From Candidatus Obscuribacterales bacterium (GTDB lineage Bacteria; Cyanobacteriota; Vampirovibrionia; Obscuribacterales; Obscuribacteraceae): a DNA stretch of 64,000 bases. This document shows positions 1 through 8,734 of this stretch, in pieces. Location: the NCBI GenBank assembly GCA_019746975.1, contig JAIERK010000143.1:1-64000 (forward strand). The letters run 5' to 3'. Within the stretch, counting starts at the first letter, position 1. Every line of letters begins with the position of its first letter. The notes beneath the pieces are model-generated. The model was not told the DNA's origin. It searched no databases and saw only the letters and a list, made by a program, of their open reading frames with translations. A program made the position numbers and the translations under genes.

Positions 1-81
1 AAGCTTTTAAAAAAAAGGCGAGGTTCGCCAAGTAGGCGAAAGTGTTTCGCTCGCGTAGTGTTTCGCGGGATTGCCCTATGC

Positions 82-110
82 GTCAAAAGGTACATCGACA
101 TCGATGTGAG
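82..110 (+). repeat. Diverged copy of the dispersed TCGATATCGA palindrome
   Basis: The string GTCAAAAGG at 82-90 followed by ACATCGACATCGATGT (92-107) matches the left flank and core of the palindromes at 19.7 kb and 48.8 kb, with a few substitutions. It lies just past the 3' end of the signal peptidase gene. The rest of positions 1-118 holds no gene I can support. Confidence 0.55.
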
Positions 111-118
111 CATTTCTT

Positions 119-766
119 TTACTGTGTACGGCACCAAAAAGCCGCCCAGCAGGATTCTTTGATGGGCGAAAAAATGTACCAAGCTCGACCGGTAATGCGG
201 TCGAACGCGAGATATCCCCACGCATGACTGTCTTCGCTATTGTTGCGATTGTCGCCGAGAACGAAGACCATACCGGGAGGAACTTTGATTGGCTTATTGC
301 TAGCCTTGTACGGTTGAATTGACTCTCCCAGCACCGATCGTCCGCCGATATCGCTTTCTACGAACAAGTCATAGTTGGGTGCTTCTTTGGCATAGGGCTC
401 GACCAGCAGCTTATTGTTTACGTAAACGCCAACACCGTTGCGAATCTCAATTACGTCTCCAGCGACCCCGATAACCCTCTTCACGAAGGTCACGTCACTG
501 GGAAAAAAAGGTAGTCCTGTGACCCTTCCGAGGATGCTCAACGGATCCATCGAGAGATCACTGCCCATCTCGATTGCCGGTGGGTTGAAGAAGATGATCG
601 CTCCGCGCTCATTGTTGTGTGTGACCCTTTCAATCGCAATTCTATCGCCAATTTGCAACGTGGGTTCCATCGAGGAGCTCGGGATGTAGCGTGCCTGAAC
701 AAAAAAGCGCAGGCACATCAGCGCAACCAGTAGTACCAGTGCTCTACCCAACCAGATCTTTAGCAT
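119..766 (-). CDS. lepB: Signal peptidase I
   Basis: Membrane-bound serine peptidase that removes signal peptides from exported preproteins. One N-terminal membrane segment (about residues 4-24) is followed by the catalytic Ser box SSSMEPT, the general-base Lys box in FVKRVIG, and the C-terminal GDNRNNSEDS box, in the order expected for family S26. At 215 residues it is a normal bacterial length. The ATG at 766 is preceded on the minus strand by a GAGAGG ribosome-binding site. It stands alone, reading away from the CorA gene. The many signal peptides encoded in this window would be substrates. Confidence 0.95.
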   Translation of the reverse strand: MLKIWLGRALVLLVALMCLRFFVQARYIPSSSMEPTLQIGDRIAIERVTHNNERGAIIFFNPPAIEMGSDLSMDPLSILGRVTGLPFFPSDVTFVKRVIGVAGDVIEIRNGVGVYVNNKLLVEPYAKEAPNYDLFVESDIGGRSVLGESIQPYKASNKPIKVPPGMVFVLGDNRNNSEDSHAWGYLAFDRITGRAWYIFSPIKESCWAAFWCRTQ

Positions 767-836
767 GCAAACCTCTCTGATGACGATATTGTGACATAAA
801 ACCGGCTACTCGTATTTTCCGAATTGTCACGTCCGG

Positions 837-2012
837 ATGGTCGTACTACAGTCTACGAAGCTGATCACGATCGTAAATCAGGTAAGGATGATGCTTCAAC
901 TTAAAGAAAAGCCCCTGACTGCTATTCGAAAGCCTCTTACGCATTGCTGCAAACCTGTTGATCTCATGCGCAAGGACCGGGCCGAAGCCACTGTCATCAG
1001 CATCGTCTCTTTTAGCGCCCAGTGTTTAACGGATAAGACTGTCGAAAATGCGCAGGAAGTCGAACCTATGGTCAGGCAGTGTCCCCACGTCTGGATAGAC
1101 GTAGAGGGGTTGTCCGACAAGGAATCTGTCTATGAACTGTTGAAAATTGTCGATGTAAGCGAAGCGATTCAGCGCAATATTTTTCAGGTTCATCAGAAGC
1201 CCTTTTGCCAGCAGATCAAACACGAGCTGTTGTTGGTTGTCCCGATTCTCAGGCTCAACGGACAGTTGGAATTGCAACAATTGTCCGTCTACCAGAATGG
1301 AAACACCGTCATTACGTTCCATGAGCACCCGATTCCGACCGTCCAGCAAGTCAAGGAAGATGTCCGAAATCAGCATAGCTTGCTCGAAAAGGATGGTCGA
1401 CTTTATTTGCTACAGCGCTTCGTCGAATCATCGATTGACTGCTTTCAACCGATTCTAGAGCAGTATAGTAGAGAGTTGGAGTGCATAGAGGATGATATTC
1501 TTGCCGAGGCGCAGTTGAATGCTATGCAAGAAATTCATAGAACGAGAAAAGAACTCTTGATATTGAAACGAATAATGTTGCCCTTGCACAACACGCTCCG
1601 GCAATACGCCAGGGACTCAGAATATTACTCCGGTGAAGGAGACAAGCGAGTTGCCAGAGAGTTATTGCAGCACGGAACCCACATGTTCGATATGGTCGAG
1701 TATTATCTCAATGTGACATCAGAGCTCATGAGCCTTCACATGTCCACGGTCAGCAATAAAATGAATCAGTGCATGACACTGCTGGCGATTGTCGCTGCTA
1801 TTTTCTTGCCACCGAGTTTGGTGGCAAGTATCTATGGAATGAATTTCTATGAGCATAACTCACCATGGAACATGCCTGAGTTGGCATGGGACCTGGGCTA
1901 TCCGTTCGCGCTGTTCCTTATGGTGGCAATCTCGGTGCTTTTCTTGATTTATTTTTGGAAAAACGGATGGTTGCGCGTGTTCTATGCAAATCAGCAAGGT
2001 CGAGACAGATAG
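837..2012 (+). CDS. corA: CorA-family divalent cation transporter
   Basis: Predicted inner-membrane Mg2+/Co2+ (or other divalent cation) channel of the CorA/MIT family. The protein has a soluble alpha/beta N-terminal half, a long helical stretch, then two C-terminal membrane segments. The YGMNF signature ends the first segment, which is the family's pore-mouth motif. The start is uncertain. The ATG at 837 has no clear ribosome-binding site, an AGGTAAGG lies just before ATGs at 888/891, and the ATG at 966 would give a 348-residue protein closer to the usual CorA length. Substrate cannot be told from sequence. Confidence 0.9.
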   Translation: MVVLQSTKLITIVNQVRMMLQLKEKPLTAIRKPLTHCCKPVDLMRKDRAEATVISIVSFSAQCLTDKTVENAQEVEPMVRQCPHVWIDVEGLSDKESVYELLKIVDVSEAIQRNIFQVHQKPFCQQIKHELLLVVPILRLNGQLELQQLSVYQNGNTVITFHEHPIPTVQQVKEDVRNQHSLLEKDGRLYLLQRFVESSIDCFQPILEQYSRELECIEDDILAEAQLNAMQEIHRTRKELLILKRIMLPLHNTLRQYARDSEYYSGEGDKRVARELLQHGTHMFDMVEYYLNVTSELMSLHMSTVSNKMNQCMTLLAIVAAIFLPPSLVASIYGMNFYEHNSPWNMPELAWDLGYPFALFLMVAISVLFLIYFWKNGWLRVFYANQQGRDR

Positions 2013-2022
2013 CACAGCCAGA

Positions 2023-2778
2023 CTACTGACTGCTCAAACGATTGGTCATATTATTGGAGGTCAGGAATTGGGTAAGCGATTCCACGAGGTTGATGCCGTT
2101 TAGCTCATTGACCGGGACAAAGTCCGCCAGTTTGCTTCTTCCCGCATTGGAGTTGGATTGTATTATGGCGTGTCCATTTTCGTCAAAAGTGCGAGTGCTA
2201 CTTGTGCTGGCGATTACTCCGTCTTTGTCGGGACGGAAAGTGACTATCTCTTCTTGTTGTGTTGTAGTTTCGATTTCGCCGTCTTCCGGATCTACCTGGA
2301 AGACATTGCTATGAAAACGAAGTGATACCATATCTGGTTGCGATTTCAGGCATGACATGTCCATGACGTATCTGCGATCGGTCGAGGGTCCTCGGTTACC
2401 GTCCGCTCGAAACGGCAGGACTTCCGCGTGCCAGACCGTACCCAGGCAGTCCCTTTGGTGTCCGAAAGCCAATCTTACTTTGTTGTCCAGCCAAATTGGT
2501 TTTGTTGTTTCTTGGCCCGTTCGAAAGTCTCTTACGTATGTCTCCATGTCTCCCGGTTTGAGCCAGGCACCGGCCAGCCAATCTGGCACGGGGAACCAGG
2601 CCACTCGTGCAACCTGAGCGGGAGCGCTAAAGCGAGCTCCCGCTTTATAGCTTTGCGCCACTGGCGGTAAGTATTCCTTGTGTTCGATGCCTGCCTGGAT
2701 AACTTCGGCGCGAGTGCCTGCAGCTAAACCAATCGCCATGAGCAAGGCAACCATCAAAGAGAGTTCGGATTTTTTCAT
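2023..2778 (-). CDS. Exported protein of unknown function
   Basis: A 251-residue protein with a clear Sec signal peptide (KK, hydrophobic core, then GTRA before EVIQA). The mature part is soluble, with many Trp residues and charged residues and no motif I recognise. The ATG at 2778 is preceded by AGGAAA with good spacing. It starts 23 bases after the stop of the zinc-finger/roadblock gene, so the two are probably co-transcribed. Function unknown; a periplasmic or surface protein is the most that can be said. Confidence 0.8.
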   Translation of the reverse strand: MKKSELSLMVALLMAIGLAAGTRAEVIQAGIEHKEYLPPVAQSYKAGARFSAPAQVARVAWFPVPDWLAGAWLKPGDMETYVRDFRTGQETTKPIWLDNKVRLAFGHQRDCLGTVWHAEVLPFRADGNRGPSTDRRYVMDMSCLKSQPDMVSLRFHSNVFQVDPEDGEIETTTQQEEIVTFRPDKDGVIASTSSTRTFDENGHAIIQSNSNAGRSKLADFVPVNELNGINLVESLTQFLTSNNMTNRLSSQ

Positions 2779-2801
2779 GTATGGGTTTCCTGATTTTCAG
2801 T

Positions 2802-3545
2802 CTAGGACACGTCTCGAATTTTCTTCAGTGTTCGAACCACCTTCTCTGGTTGGGTGGCGCTGGAAATTGTGATGAATATCCCTTCCCCGAAGTTGGCGAC
2901 AAATACTGATCCAATTTCGGACCACAAAATGATCTGTTGAAGCTTGTCAGTGCCGATTCGTTCGAGCATGTCTTCGGTGCCCATGTAGACTGAGAGTGCT
3001 CGAACTGCAAGGTTTTCCGCATTGATCTCTTCCGGCAATACGCCCGCCACCATGAGTCCATCGCTTCCCAGAATTGCCCAGCCTATTACATCTTCGTGCC
3101 GTGTGATGTCGTTGAGAATGCCGCGTAAATCTTCTAGCGCTTTGATGGTTAAGACTCGAAGACCAAGTTCAGAAGGCTCTTCTGTCGTCATTCCTCTCAA
3201 CATCTCCAGTTCGCGATCGTCGAGGATAAATCTGCCGATGTTGCAGATCAGACCTGGACTTGCTGGATCTATCTCGGGTTGATTGCTGAGTCGGGCTAAT
3301 GATCTTTGCAACTCCTGCGGAAACTGCGGAATTTCGAGAGGCGCCGATTGTTGAGTAGTGGGCTGGGGCGGAGGCGACTCCTTCGAGTAGGTCATTGCAT
3401 GAAGCCTTCGCTGCTCAAGGTAATTGAGCGTTAGCTGATTAAGACCCCGAAAGAACTCAGCGCAAGAGTCGCACTTCGAAATGTGCGTATCCATCACATC
3501 TTCGAACCACTGGCGGATAATGGTCTGATAGTCAGTACAACTCAT
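2802..3545 (-). CDS. Zinc-finger plus roadblock/LC7 protein
   Basis: A 247-residue protein starting MSCTDYQ. The N-terminus carries HISKCDSC (residues 21-28), the HxxxCxxC pattern of anti-sigma-type zinc fingers, with Cys3 as a possible fourth ligand. A linker rich in Pro and Gln follows. The last ~110 residues look like a roadblock/LC7 domain, the fold that in bacteria partners with small Ras-like GTPases such as MglA (EDLRGILNDI, then IGWAILGSDGLMVAG). The open frame extends upstream to 3806, but that part looks non-coding. The ATG at 3545 follows GGAAAT. A regulator linking a redox or zinc sensor to GTPase signalling is an inference. No GTPase gene is seen here. Confidence 0.75.
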   Translation of the reverse strand: MSCTDYQTIIRQWFEDVMDTHISKCDSCAEFFRGLNQLTLNYLEQRRLHAMTYSKESPPPQPTTQQSAPLEIPQFPQELQRSLARLSNQPEIDPASPGLICNIGRFILDDRELEMLRGMTTEEPSELGLRVLTIKALEDLRGILNDITRHEDVIGWAILGSDGLMVAGVLPEEINAENLAVRALSVYMGTEDMLERIGTDKLQQIILWSEIGSVFVANFGEGIFITISSATQPEKVVRTLKKIRDVS

Positions 3546-3839
3546 AGAAATTTCCGGCGACTTTATCTTGGCGACCTGGGACATTCGACGAAGAAAAATG
3601 ACCAGCACCATATCCCACGTCGGTCCATATTCTACCTGAAGGGCGTCAGAACGTCTCGACCGGACTGCGCTATGAGGTAGAATACTCGATGCGATGCTCA
3701 AGAGCGAGCAGTTCCGTTTGTTAAGGACGAGTCCGGAAAATGACGCCGTCGATGTAATCGATGAGGTGACGAAAACCGCTGCTTTATTGCACATTACGGA
3801 CAACAAGGGTCCCTATGTTTTCATGTTGCCATCGCAACG

Positions 3840-4605
3840 TCAAGCATTTGCCCTTGCAGAACTGTCATTGGCGTCCGATCGCTTCTCCATAGGCAAAACG
3901 TTGTTAGAGAGCACTCTGCGCATTGTCCTTTGCGCTCGGACCGAGACATACGGATTCTCATCATGCGTCAGTTTTTCCAAAATGCTAAAACTCAATCGGT
4001 GATTTTCTGCGAGTGCATATCGCACTTCCGGCGACTCATCCTCGCTAAGACATACAAGTATCGTTTCGGTACATCTAAAATGGTCTGAAATAGCTTCACG
4101 TACTTCAGTGAAATGACTGTGCACTAACTCCATCAAGATTTCAGGAGTTGCATCTGGGGATTCGGCAATCATCAATTGCCTGCGTTTAATGGCATCTGTT
4201 TCTGATGGATCTCCAGTGCCTGCGATCATGATAGTTTTGACCTCGTCTAAACTCAATGGTGGTGGACCCGCCTTTGCCAGCGGCTGATTGACAGCCGTAA
4301 GTAAAACTCGCAATCTCCTTCAGTGTGTCGTTGTAATGTTCGACCAGTTGCATGAGCGCTTTGATTGTTCTGGCACTCAGATCGAGGGGACTTCGCCACT
4401 CTGGATCTCTAGCTTCGCCTTCAGAATCGCTGGACTCCTTTGTATGCGAAATTGTATGCGGAGCGATTTCTTTCTCGAGGCCGTTATCAGAGTTATGCCC
4501 ACACCAACTTAGCTCATATCTTTGAGCTTGTTCAATGTCATCGCTATTTTTACGTTGTTTTTCTGCGCTGATAGGCAGTCTGACAGTGATTTTCATGGCA
4601 TTCAC
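3840..4605 (-). pseudogene. LRV-repeat protein, frameshifted
   Basis: Two overlapping minus-strand frames make one sensible protein. The first (from 4605) ends sensibly near VEHYNDTLKEIA and then turns to nonsense. The second (from a TTG at 4313) starts RVLLTAVNQPL and continues into leucine-rich-variant repeats such as SPDATPEILMELV and ESPEVRYALAENH, down to 3840. The join needs one extra base to be skipped near 4313-4330. The C-terminal repeats resemble those of the receiver protein at 53.4-54.2 kb. It could be a decayed gene, a sequencing indel, or less likely two coupled genes. Function unknown; such repeats usually bind proteins. Confidence 0.6.
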
Positions 4606-4874
4606 CAGTCTCTCGTCCTGCTCGCACCAAGGCCCCTGCTCACTCTACAGTGTGATTTTCCAACAGCGCAATTGGAAAAGCGGTGAATAGAAAGATAGCT
4701 GAAAGTTCGTCTCTATGCCGCTTTTCGTTGAAAACACTACTTGAGAAATTTTAATCAGCGAATATAGGAAAACCCTCATTTTGCTATTGGTAGCAAGGTA
4801 TGGGAGCGAACTGAAATTGCGTATAGGTAGTAAGGGGAAGTGCTATTAGTTGATCGGCACGGAATAAGAGAAAA

Positions 4875-5003
4875 ATGCGAATATTCCTAATGACCATATT
4901 TGCCTGGTGTATCCTTTCGGCCGGTTCTGTGATGGACAATCCATCAGTGTCGGCCGCTGAAGCAAGTTGTGGTCGTCTCACTGAGGTTAAGGGCACTGTC
5001 TAG
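4875..5003 (+). CDS. 42-residue secreted peptide or truncated exported protein
   Basis: An ATG at 4875 opens a 42-residue frame ending in TAG at 5001-5003. It begins MRIFLMTIFAWCILSAG and has SVSAAEA, a good signal peptide with cleavage site, followed by only SCGRLTEVKGTV. The tail looks like the opening of a FecR-type domain, so this may be the N-terminal stump of a lost exported protein cut off at the 3' end of the converging gene at 5005. The ribosome-binding site is weak (AAGAGA). The 269 bases before it (4606-4874) hold nothing else I can identify. Confidence 0.35.
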   Translation: MRIFLMTIFAWCILSAGSVMDNPSVSAAEASCGRLTEVKGTV

Positions 5004-5004
5004 G

Positions 5005-7599
5005 TCACTCGATTTCTCGGACAGTGCCGCGAGTTCCGTCAACTTCTACTATGGTGCCATCCTTCCAAATCGTGGTGGCTCCGGTGATACCACCGACACA
5101 GGGCAAACCGTATTCTCTCGCGACGAGAGCTCCGTGTTGCAATAGACCACCGACCTCGAGAATCACGGCGGATGCGTTTACAAACAGAGGTGTCCAGCCG
5201 GGGTCCGTGGCTCTTGCTACAAGGATGTCGCCATAATTCAGCGGCTTTTCGTCCGGAGTGTTGAGAACCTTTATTGGGCCTCGCGCAATACCTGAGGATA
5301 TGGGTGTGCCTGCGACTTGTCCATCGTGAGCAGCGATCGTTTTCGGACGAACTATACGTCCCCTTGAATCGATTAATGGCGGTAATTGTGGAACTTTTGC
5401 GAGCTTATCGGCATAGACTCGATTTTGCTGTCCGAGTTCTACCAGATCGATTTTCTTGTTGGAGACCCGTTTTTCGAAGTCTTCGATAGTCAAGTCAAAA
5501 ATTTGGTTTGAACTATCTAAACGTCCCTCGCTTACGAGCTTATTAGCCTCGTCGATGAGTCTGGTCCTTAATGCATCGATTGCATAGATGATGCAGAATT
5601 TGTGCGTCTCGCGATAGCCACCAAAAGTCAACCAGGCGCGATAGAGGAATTTGAATCGTCTTAAGCGCTTCGCATCTGTTTTTCCAAGGTAATCGCAGAT
5701 ATCCGAAAACGCCTTCTCTCTCAATTCTCTGTTTTTTTTGTAACGTAGACTCGGATTGTTCGATTCGGTGGAAGCCTTGTTCAAGGTAACAACCTGATCA
5801 AACAACAGAGATGCGGCGTCACGGTAGCGAGGCGCCTGAATATCCAATTCTCGTGGGCCTCGGTGTCCATTGGCGTCGAGAAACTCCTGCCACTCGGCCA
5901 TGAATTCGGGCGAGAGGGTCTGATCTTGCACGTCACCACCGGAATTTGGCGGTAACTGCTGAGCCAACTGATAAAGTGACAAACCCATTTCAATCGTTAT
6001 GTTGTGGGGCATAGCTAATTCGAGGTTGCGGATGGTCTCTTCACTGACACCACGAGCGGTGTGTTTGATGCGCTCGAGCGCAACGCGAGAGGCTAAAAAG
6101 CCAGGCATGGTATGGTTTGAGACAACGTCGACTGCGAGGTTGATAATCCTCTCGGCGACTTGACTGATATTGCCTGTCGACTTCGCCTCCTTTCGAACTG
6201 CCTCCTTGTATCGTTCTAGTTCCTTCACGCTCCTGGCGTGAACTCTTTCGGGAAAAGCTCTGGCGTTGATCAGTTTCGGAAGAATGCGCACCAGACCTGG
6301 TGCCGCCTTCAGGGGAATCAAATTCACCCATAGATGAAAATTGTCGTAACTATCGTCGTCTAGCTCTTTTATCGCCTGGGCCGAGAGTGGATCGATAATC
6401 GTGAGCGCGTTCTCCACGCGTTCTTTTCCTAAGAGCTGGAATACGTGACTGAGTACCGCATAAATGCGCCCGTCTGTAGGATATACAAGCGAGTGATCGA
6501 GATCACCGATAAACTCGACGCCGAAAGCTCGATTGGGAAAGATGCTAAGCAATTTTCTAATGACCGATGTACCCATTATGGACATCGGCTTTTCCAGTGC
6601 CTGAACGGTGAGGCTTACGTCGAGATAGAGCTTGCGCGTTTGTCCGGGTGGACTGATTAAGGACGGCGGTAGCGGCACGAACGATGTCACCGGTCTGGCC
6701 TGCAGAATGAACTCCTGATCGCCTTCCAGTGCCCACTCTACATCGACTGGTTTTCGAAATACTTCTTCAAGAGTTTTTATGAATCGCGTAAGGGACAGCA
6801 CGTGACCGTCGGAAATTGCGAAATCATTGTCTTCGCCATTGCCCGACACGCTTGTCGTGCCGCCTTGTTCATTAAGGAAAATGCGCTCCTCCTTGGCTCC
6901 GAGGACCTTTTCTCGAACGCGCATCGACACTTTGTCGACAACGATGGTGTCTGGTGTGCACACCCCCGATACAACGGATTCACCCAGGCCGAAGTTGGCA
7001 TTAAAAACAGCTTCGTCGTAGTCGTTGTTAATCGGATTAATCGAAAATGCAACACCGGATGCGGTGCTGTTGAGCTGCTTCTGAACTACAACTGCAATTC
7101 TGGGATCGTGGATGTCGAAGCCGTGTTGGGATTTATAGGAGAGAACCCGATAGTCCATGCTGGATGAAAAGGCTGTTCTTACCGCGGAAAGCATATCTTT
7201 TCGTTTGACACCAAGGACGGTTTCGTAACCGCCAGCGAATGAGGATCCCTCCAGGTCTTCTGCCGGAGACGAGGACCTGACGGCGAATAGCTCGTTTTCA
7301 TCTAAGCTCGATAAGGCCTGGTCGAGTGCACCCTTCTGATCCTTGGAAAACTTCAATTTCTGCGCGCGAGATTTCAATGCATCACAACAGGATTTGCGGT
7401 TATCGGCGCTTGAATTGACAAAACTGGTCCATTCCTCGCTGAGCTTGAGCTCGTCCATCCATTCCTGGAAGAAATCGACTGTCAACACGAAGCCGGGTGG
7501 AACTGGCAGACCAAGCTGAGTCATACGAATGAGTGACTGGCCTTTGCCGCCTACCTTGTTAAGTTGCGCAGTAATAGCGCCGGGAAATGAAATGATCAC
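5005..7599 (-). CDS. PEP-utilising phosphotransferase (PEP synthase / rifampin phosphotransferase type)
   Basis: An 864-residue protein with the architecture of rifampin-phosphotransferase-like enzymes. An N-terminal ATP-grasp-like nucleotide-binding domain shows GGKGQSLIRM near the start and AVRSSSPAEDLEGSSFAG. A helical middle part follows, then a C-terminal swivelling phosphohistidine domain with GGLLQHGALVAREYGLP. The C-terminal PEP-binding barrel of true PEP synthase is absent, and the length matches the ~865 residues of rifampin phosphotransferases. The middle domain sets the substrate and I cannot read it. The start codon is GTG (7599) with a weak ribosome-binding site. Phosphorylation of a small molecule is the likely role; rifamycin as substrate is only one option. 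Confidence 0.85.
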   Translation of the reverse strand: MIISFPGAITAQLNKVGGKGQSLIRMTQLGLPVPPGFVLTVDFFQEWMDELKLSEEWTSFVNSSADNRKSCCDALKSRAQKLKFSKDQKGALDQALSSLDENELFAVRSSSPAEDLEGSSFAGGYETVLGVKRKDMLSAVRTAFSSSMDYRVLSYKSQHGFDIHDPRIAVVVQKQLNSTASGVAFSINPINNDYDEAVFNANFGLGESVVSGVCTPDTIVVDKVSMRVREKVLGAKEERIFLNEQGGTTSVSGNGEDNDFAISDGHVLSLTRFIKTLEEVFRKPVDVEWALEGDQEFILQARPVTSFVPLPPSLISPPGQTRKLYLDVSLTVQALEKPMSIMGTSVIRKLLSIFPNRAFGVEFIGDLDHSLVYPTDGRIYAVLSHVFQLLGKERVENALTIIDPLSAQAIKELDDDSYDNFHLWVNLIPLKAAPGLVRILPKLINARAFPERVHARSVKELERYKEAVRKEAKSTGNISQVAERIINLAVDVVSNHTMPGFLASRVALERIKHTARGVSEETIRNLELAMPHNITIEMGLSLYQLAQQLPPNSGGDVQDQTLSPEFMAEWQEFLDANGHRGPRELDIQAPRYRDAASLLFDQVVTLNKASTESNNPSLRYKKNRELREKAFSDICDYLGKTDAKRLRRFKFLYRAWLTFGGYRETHKFCIIYAIDALRTRLIDEANKLVSEGRLDSSNQIFDLTIEDFEKRVSNKKIDLVELGQQNRVYADKLAKVPQLPPLIDSRGRIVRPKTIAAHDGQVAGTPISSGIARGPIKVLNTPDEKPLNYGDILVARATDPGWTPLFVNASAVILEVGGLLQHGALVAREYGLPCVGGITGATTIWKDGTIVEVDGTRGTVREIE

Positions 7600-7953
7600 C
7601 TTGAGAATAATCGCTCACTAGTTGTTTCTGCCTCGTTCCCTCTGGTTTTCAGTAGACGAGGTGGAGAGAGAGGTTGGACAAGTGTAGCCTATCTAAGGTG
7701 GATAAAAGAGTAGCCGTCTTCCTTAAATGCGCACCTTGGACAGGGAAGATGCTGGTATTCTTCTGGTAACCGCAATATCTACAGTTTATCTGTCAGCTCT
7801 AGAAAAACATTTACCGAATTTTTGTCGTAGATTCTCACTGTCGCTGCGTTTGACTGATTCAGACCCCGGCTACTTTGGCTCTTGGCGCCTGACAACCGGC
7901 TAAATCGGAGTTCATGCCGGTGATAGTTGTGTGGGCGAGAGAGGATGTAAGCA

Positions 7954-8376
7954 ATGTATTCGAACCAGACGAGATTGCCATATCGCGAGATTGAAATTAC
8001 GGAATTCACGACCAGCCATTTCTCTGATGCCCGAGGGCACAGCTTCGAGGTCACTTACGATGCGTTGACCGGCAATGTTGTTGAGTTGTCATGCATCGAT
8101 CCGTCCGGTCACGTTTTAACCCAAGTTCGGAAACAGGACGATTCTTGCGGATGTTCGTGGCGAGCGTCGAAAGTGGAGCTCTTGGAGCATGTGGATAACT
8201 CTGATAACGACAGTATTCCTGGCATAACAAAATTTCTGGCTGATGCACGCTTTGACTGCTCGACCGGTGAACTGACACTTGCGAGCCAGCGACTCAATAA
8301 GCGCTGGACCTTCCGCACCAATGGCAGCATTGAGTTTTTCAATCCGCTTGGACACAAGAGAATTCCACATTCGTAG
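7954..8376 (+). CDS. Conserved-looking hypothetical cytoplasmic protein
   Basis: A 140-residue protein starting MYSNQTRLPY, preceded by GAGAGAGG with suitable spacing. No signal peptide or membrane segment. It alternates short beta-like stretches (for example LTQVRKQDDSCGCSW and FDCSTGELTLASQ), which suggests a small beta-rich fold. I do not recognise a family. The 354-base gap before it (7600-7953) must hold the promoters of this gene and of the diverging phosphotransferase; I see no other feature there. Confidence 0.65.
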   Translation: MYSNQTRLPYREIEITEFTTSHFSDARGHSFEVTYDALTGNVVELSCIDPSGHVLTQVRKQDDSCGCSWRASKVELLEHVDNSDNDSIPGITKFLADARFDCSTGELTLASQRLNKRWTFRTNGSIEFFNPLGHKRIPHS

Positions 8377-8436
8377 ACTAATCCTGAAGGTGAGATGAGC
8401 TTTGAGTTTCCAGGGAGAGCGCGGTGACCTAAGCTC

Positions 8437-8640
8437 GAGCGTAAATCGATTTCGATTTACGCTCTATATAAAGATCTTTGGCTCTCGTCAAGGTTTCGTT
8501 GCTTGAGTGGAAGTTGATTTCGATTTAAGAAACTCGCACCAGTCAGGTTTCGGCGCGAGTGCTAATCGATATCGATTTGCCGTTGTGCGCGAAGTTCGAA
8601 CTCTCGTCAAGACTCCTAGTTGCTCAGGTCGATTTACAAA
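8437..8640. repeat. Cluster of three ATCGAT-type palindromes with CTCTCGTCAAG boxes
   Basis: Between the genes at 8376 and 8735 lie a strong inverted repeat at 8437-8464 (arms GAGCGTAAATCGA), a partial copy GTTGATTTCGATTTA at about 8513-8527, and a core AATCGATATCGATT at 8564-8577. A half-copy (CGATTTAC) sits near 8630. Each is followed by a box of the form CTCTCGTCAAG (near 8482, 8601 and, as CTCTCGGCAAG, 8660) and often GTTGCT. The strong first hairpin could end transcription of the upstream gene, but no T-run follows. These are members of the window-wide repeat family. Confidence 0.8.
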
Positions 8641-8734
8641 AAGTGCAAAAACTTTCGAGCTCTCGGCAAGTCGGAATTTGCGCAACTTTTTAGCCGTACG
8701 GGTGTATTGCCACTGTGCAGGCTCTGGAGATTGG

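Noticed and set aside
8507-8734. N-terminal extension of the exported hydrolase frame
   Set aside because: It reads through two palindromic repeats with no ribosome-binding site; the ATG at 8735 has one and is followed by a signal peptide.
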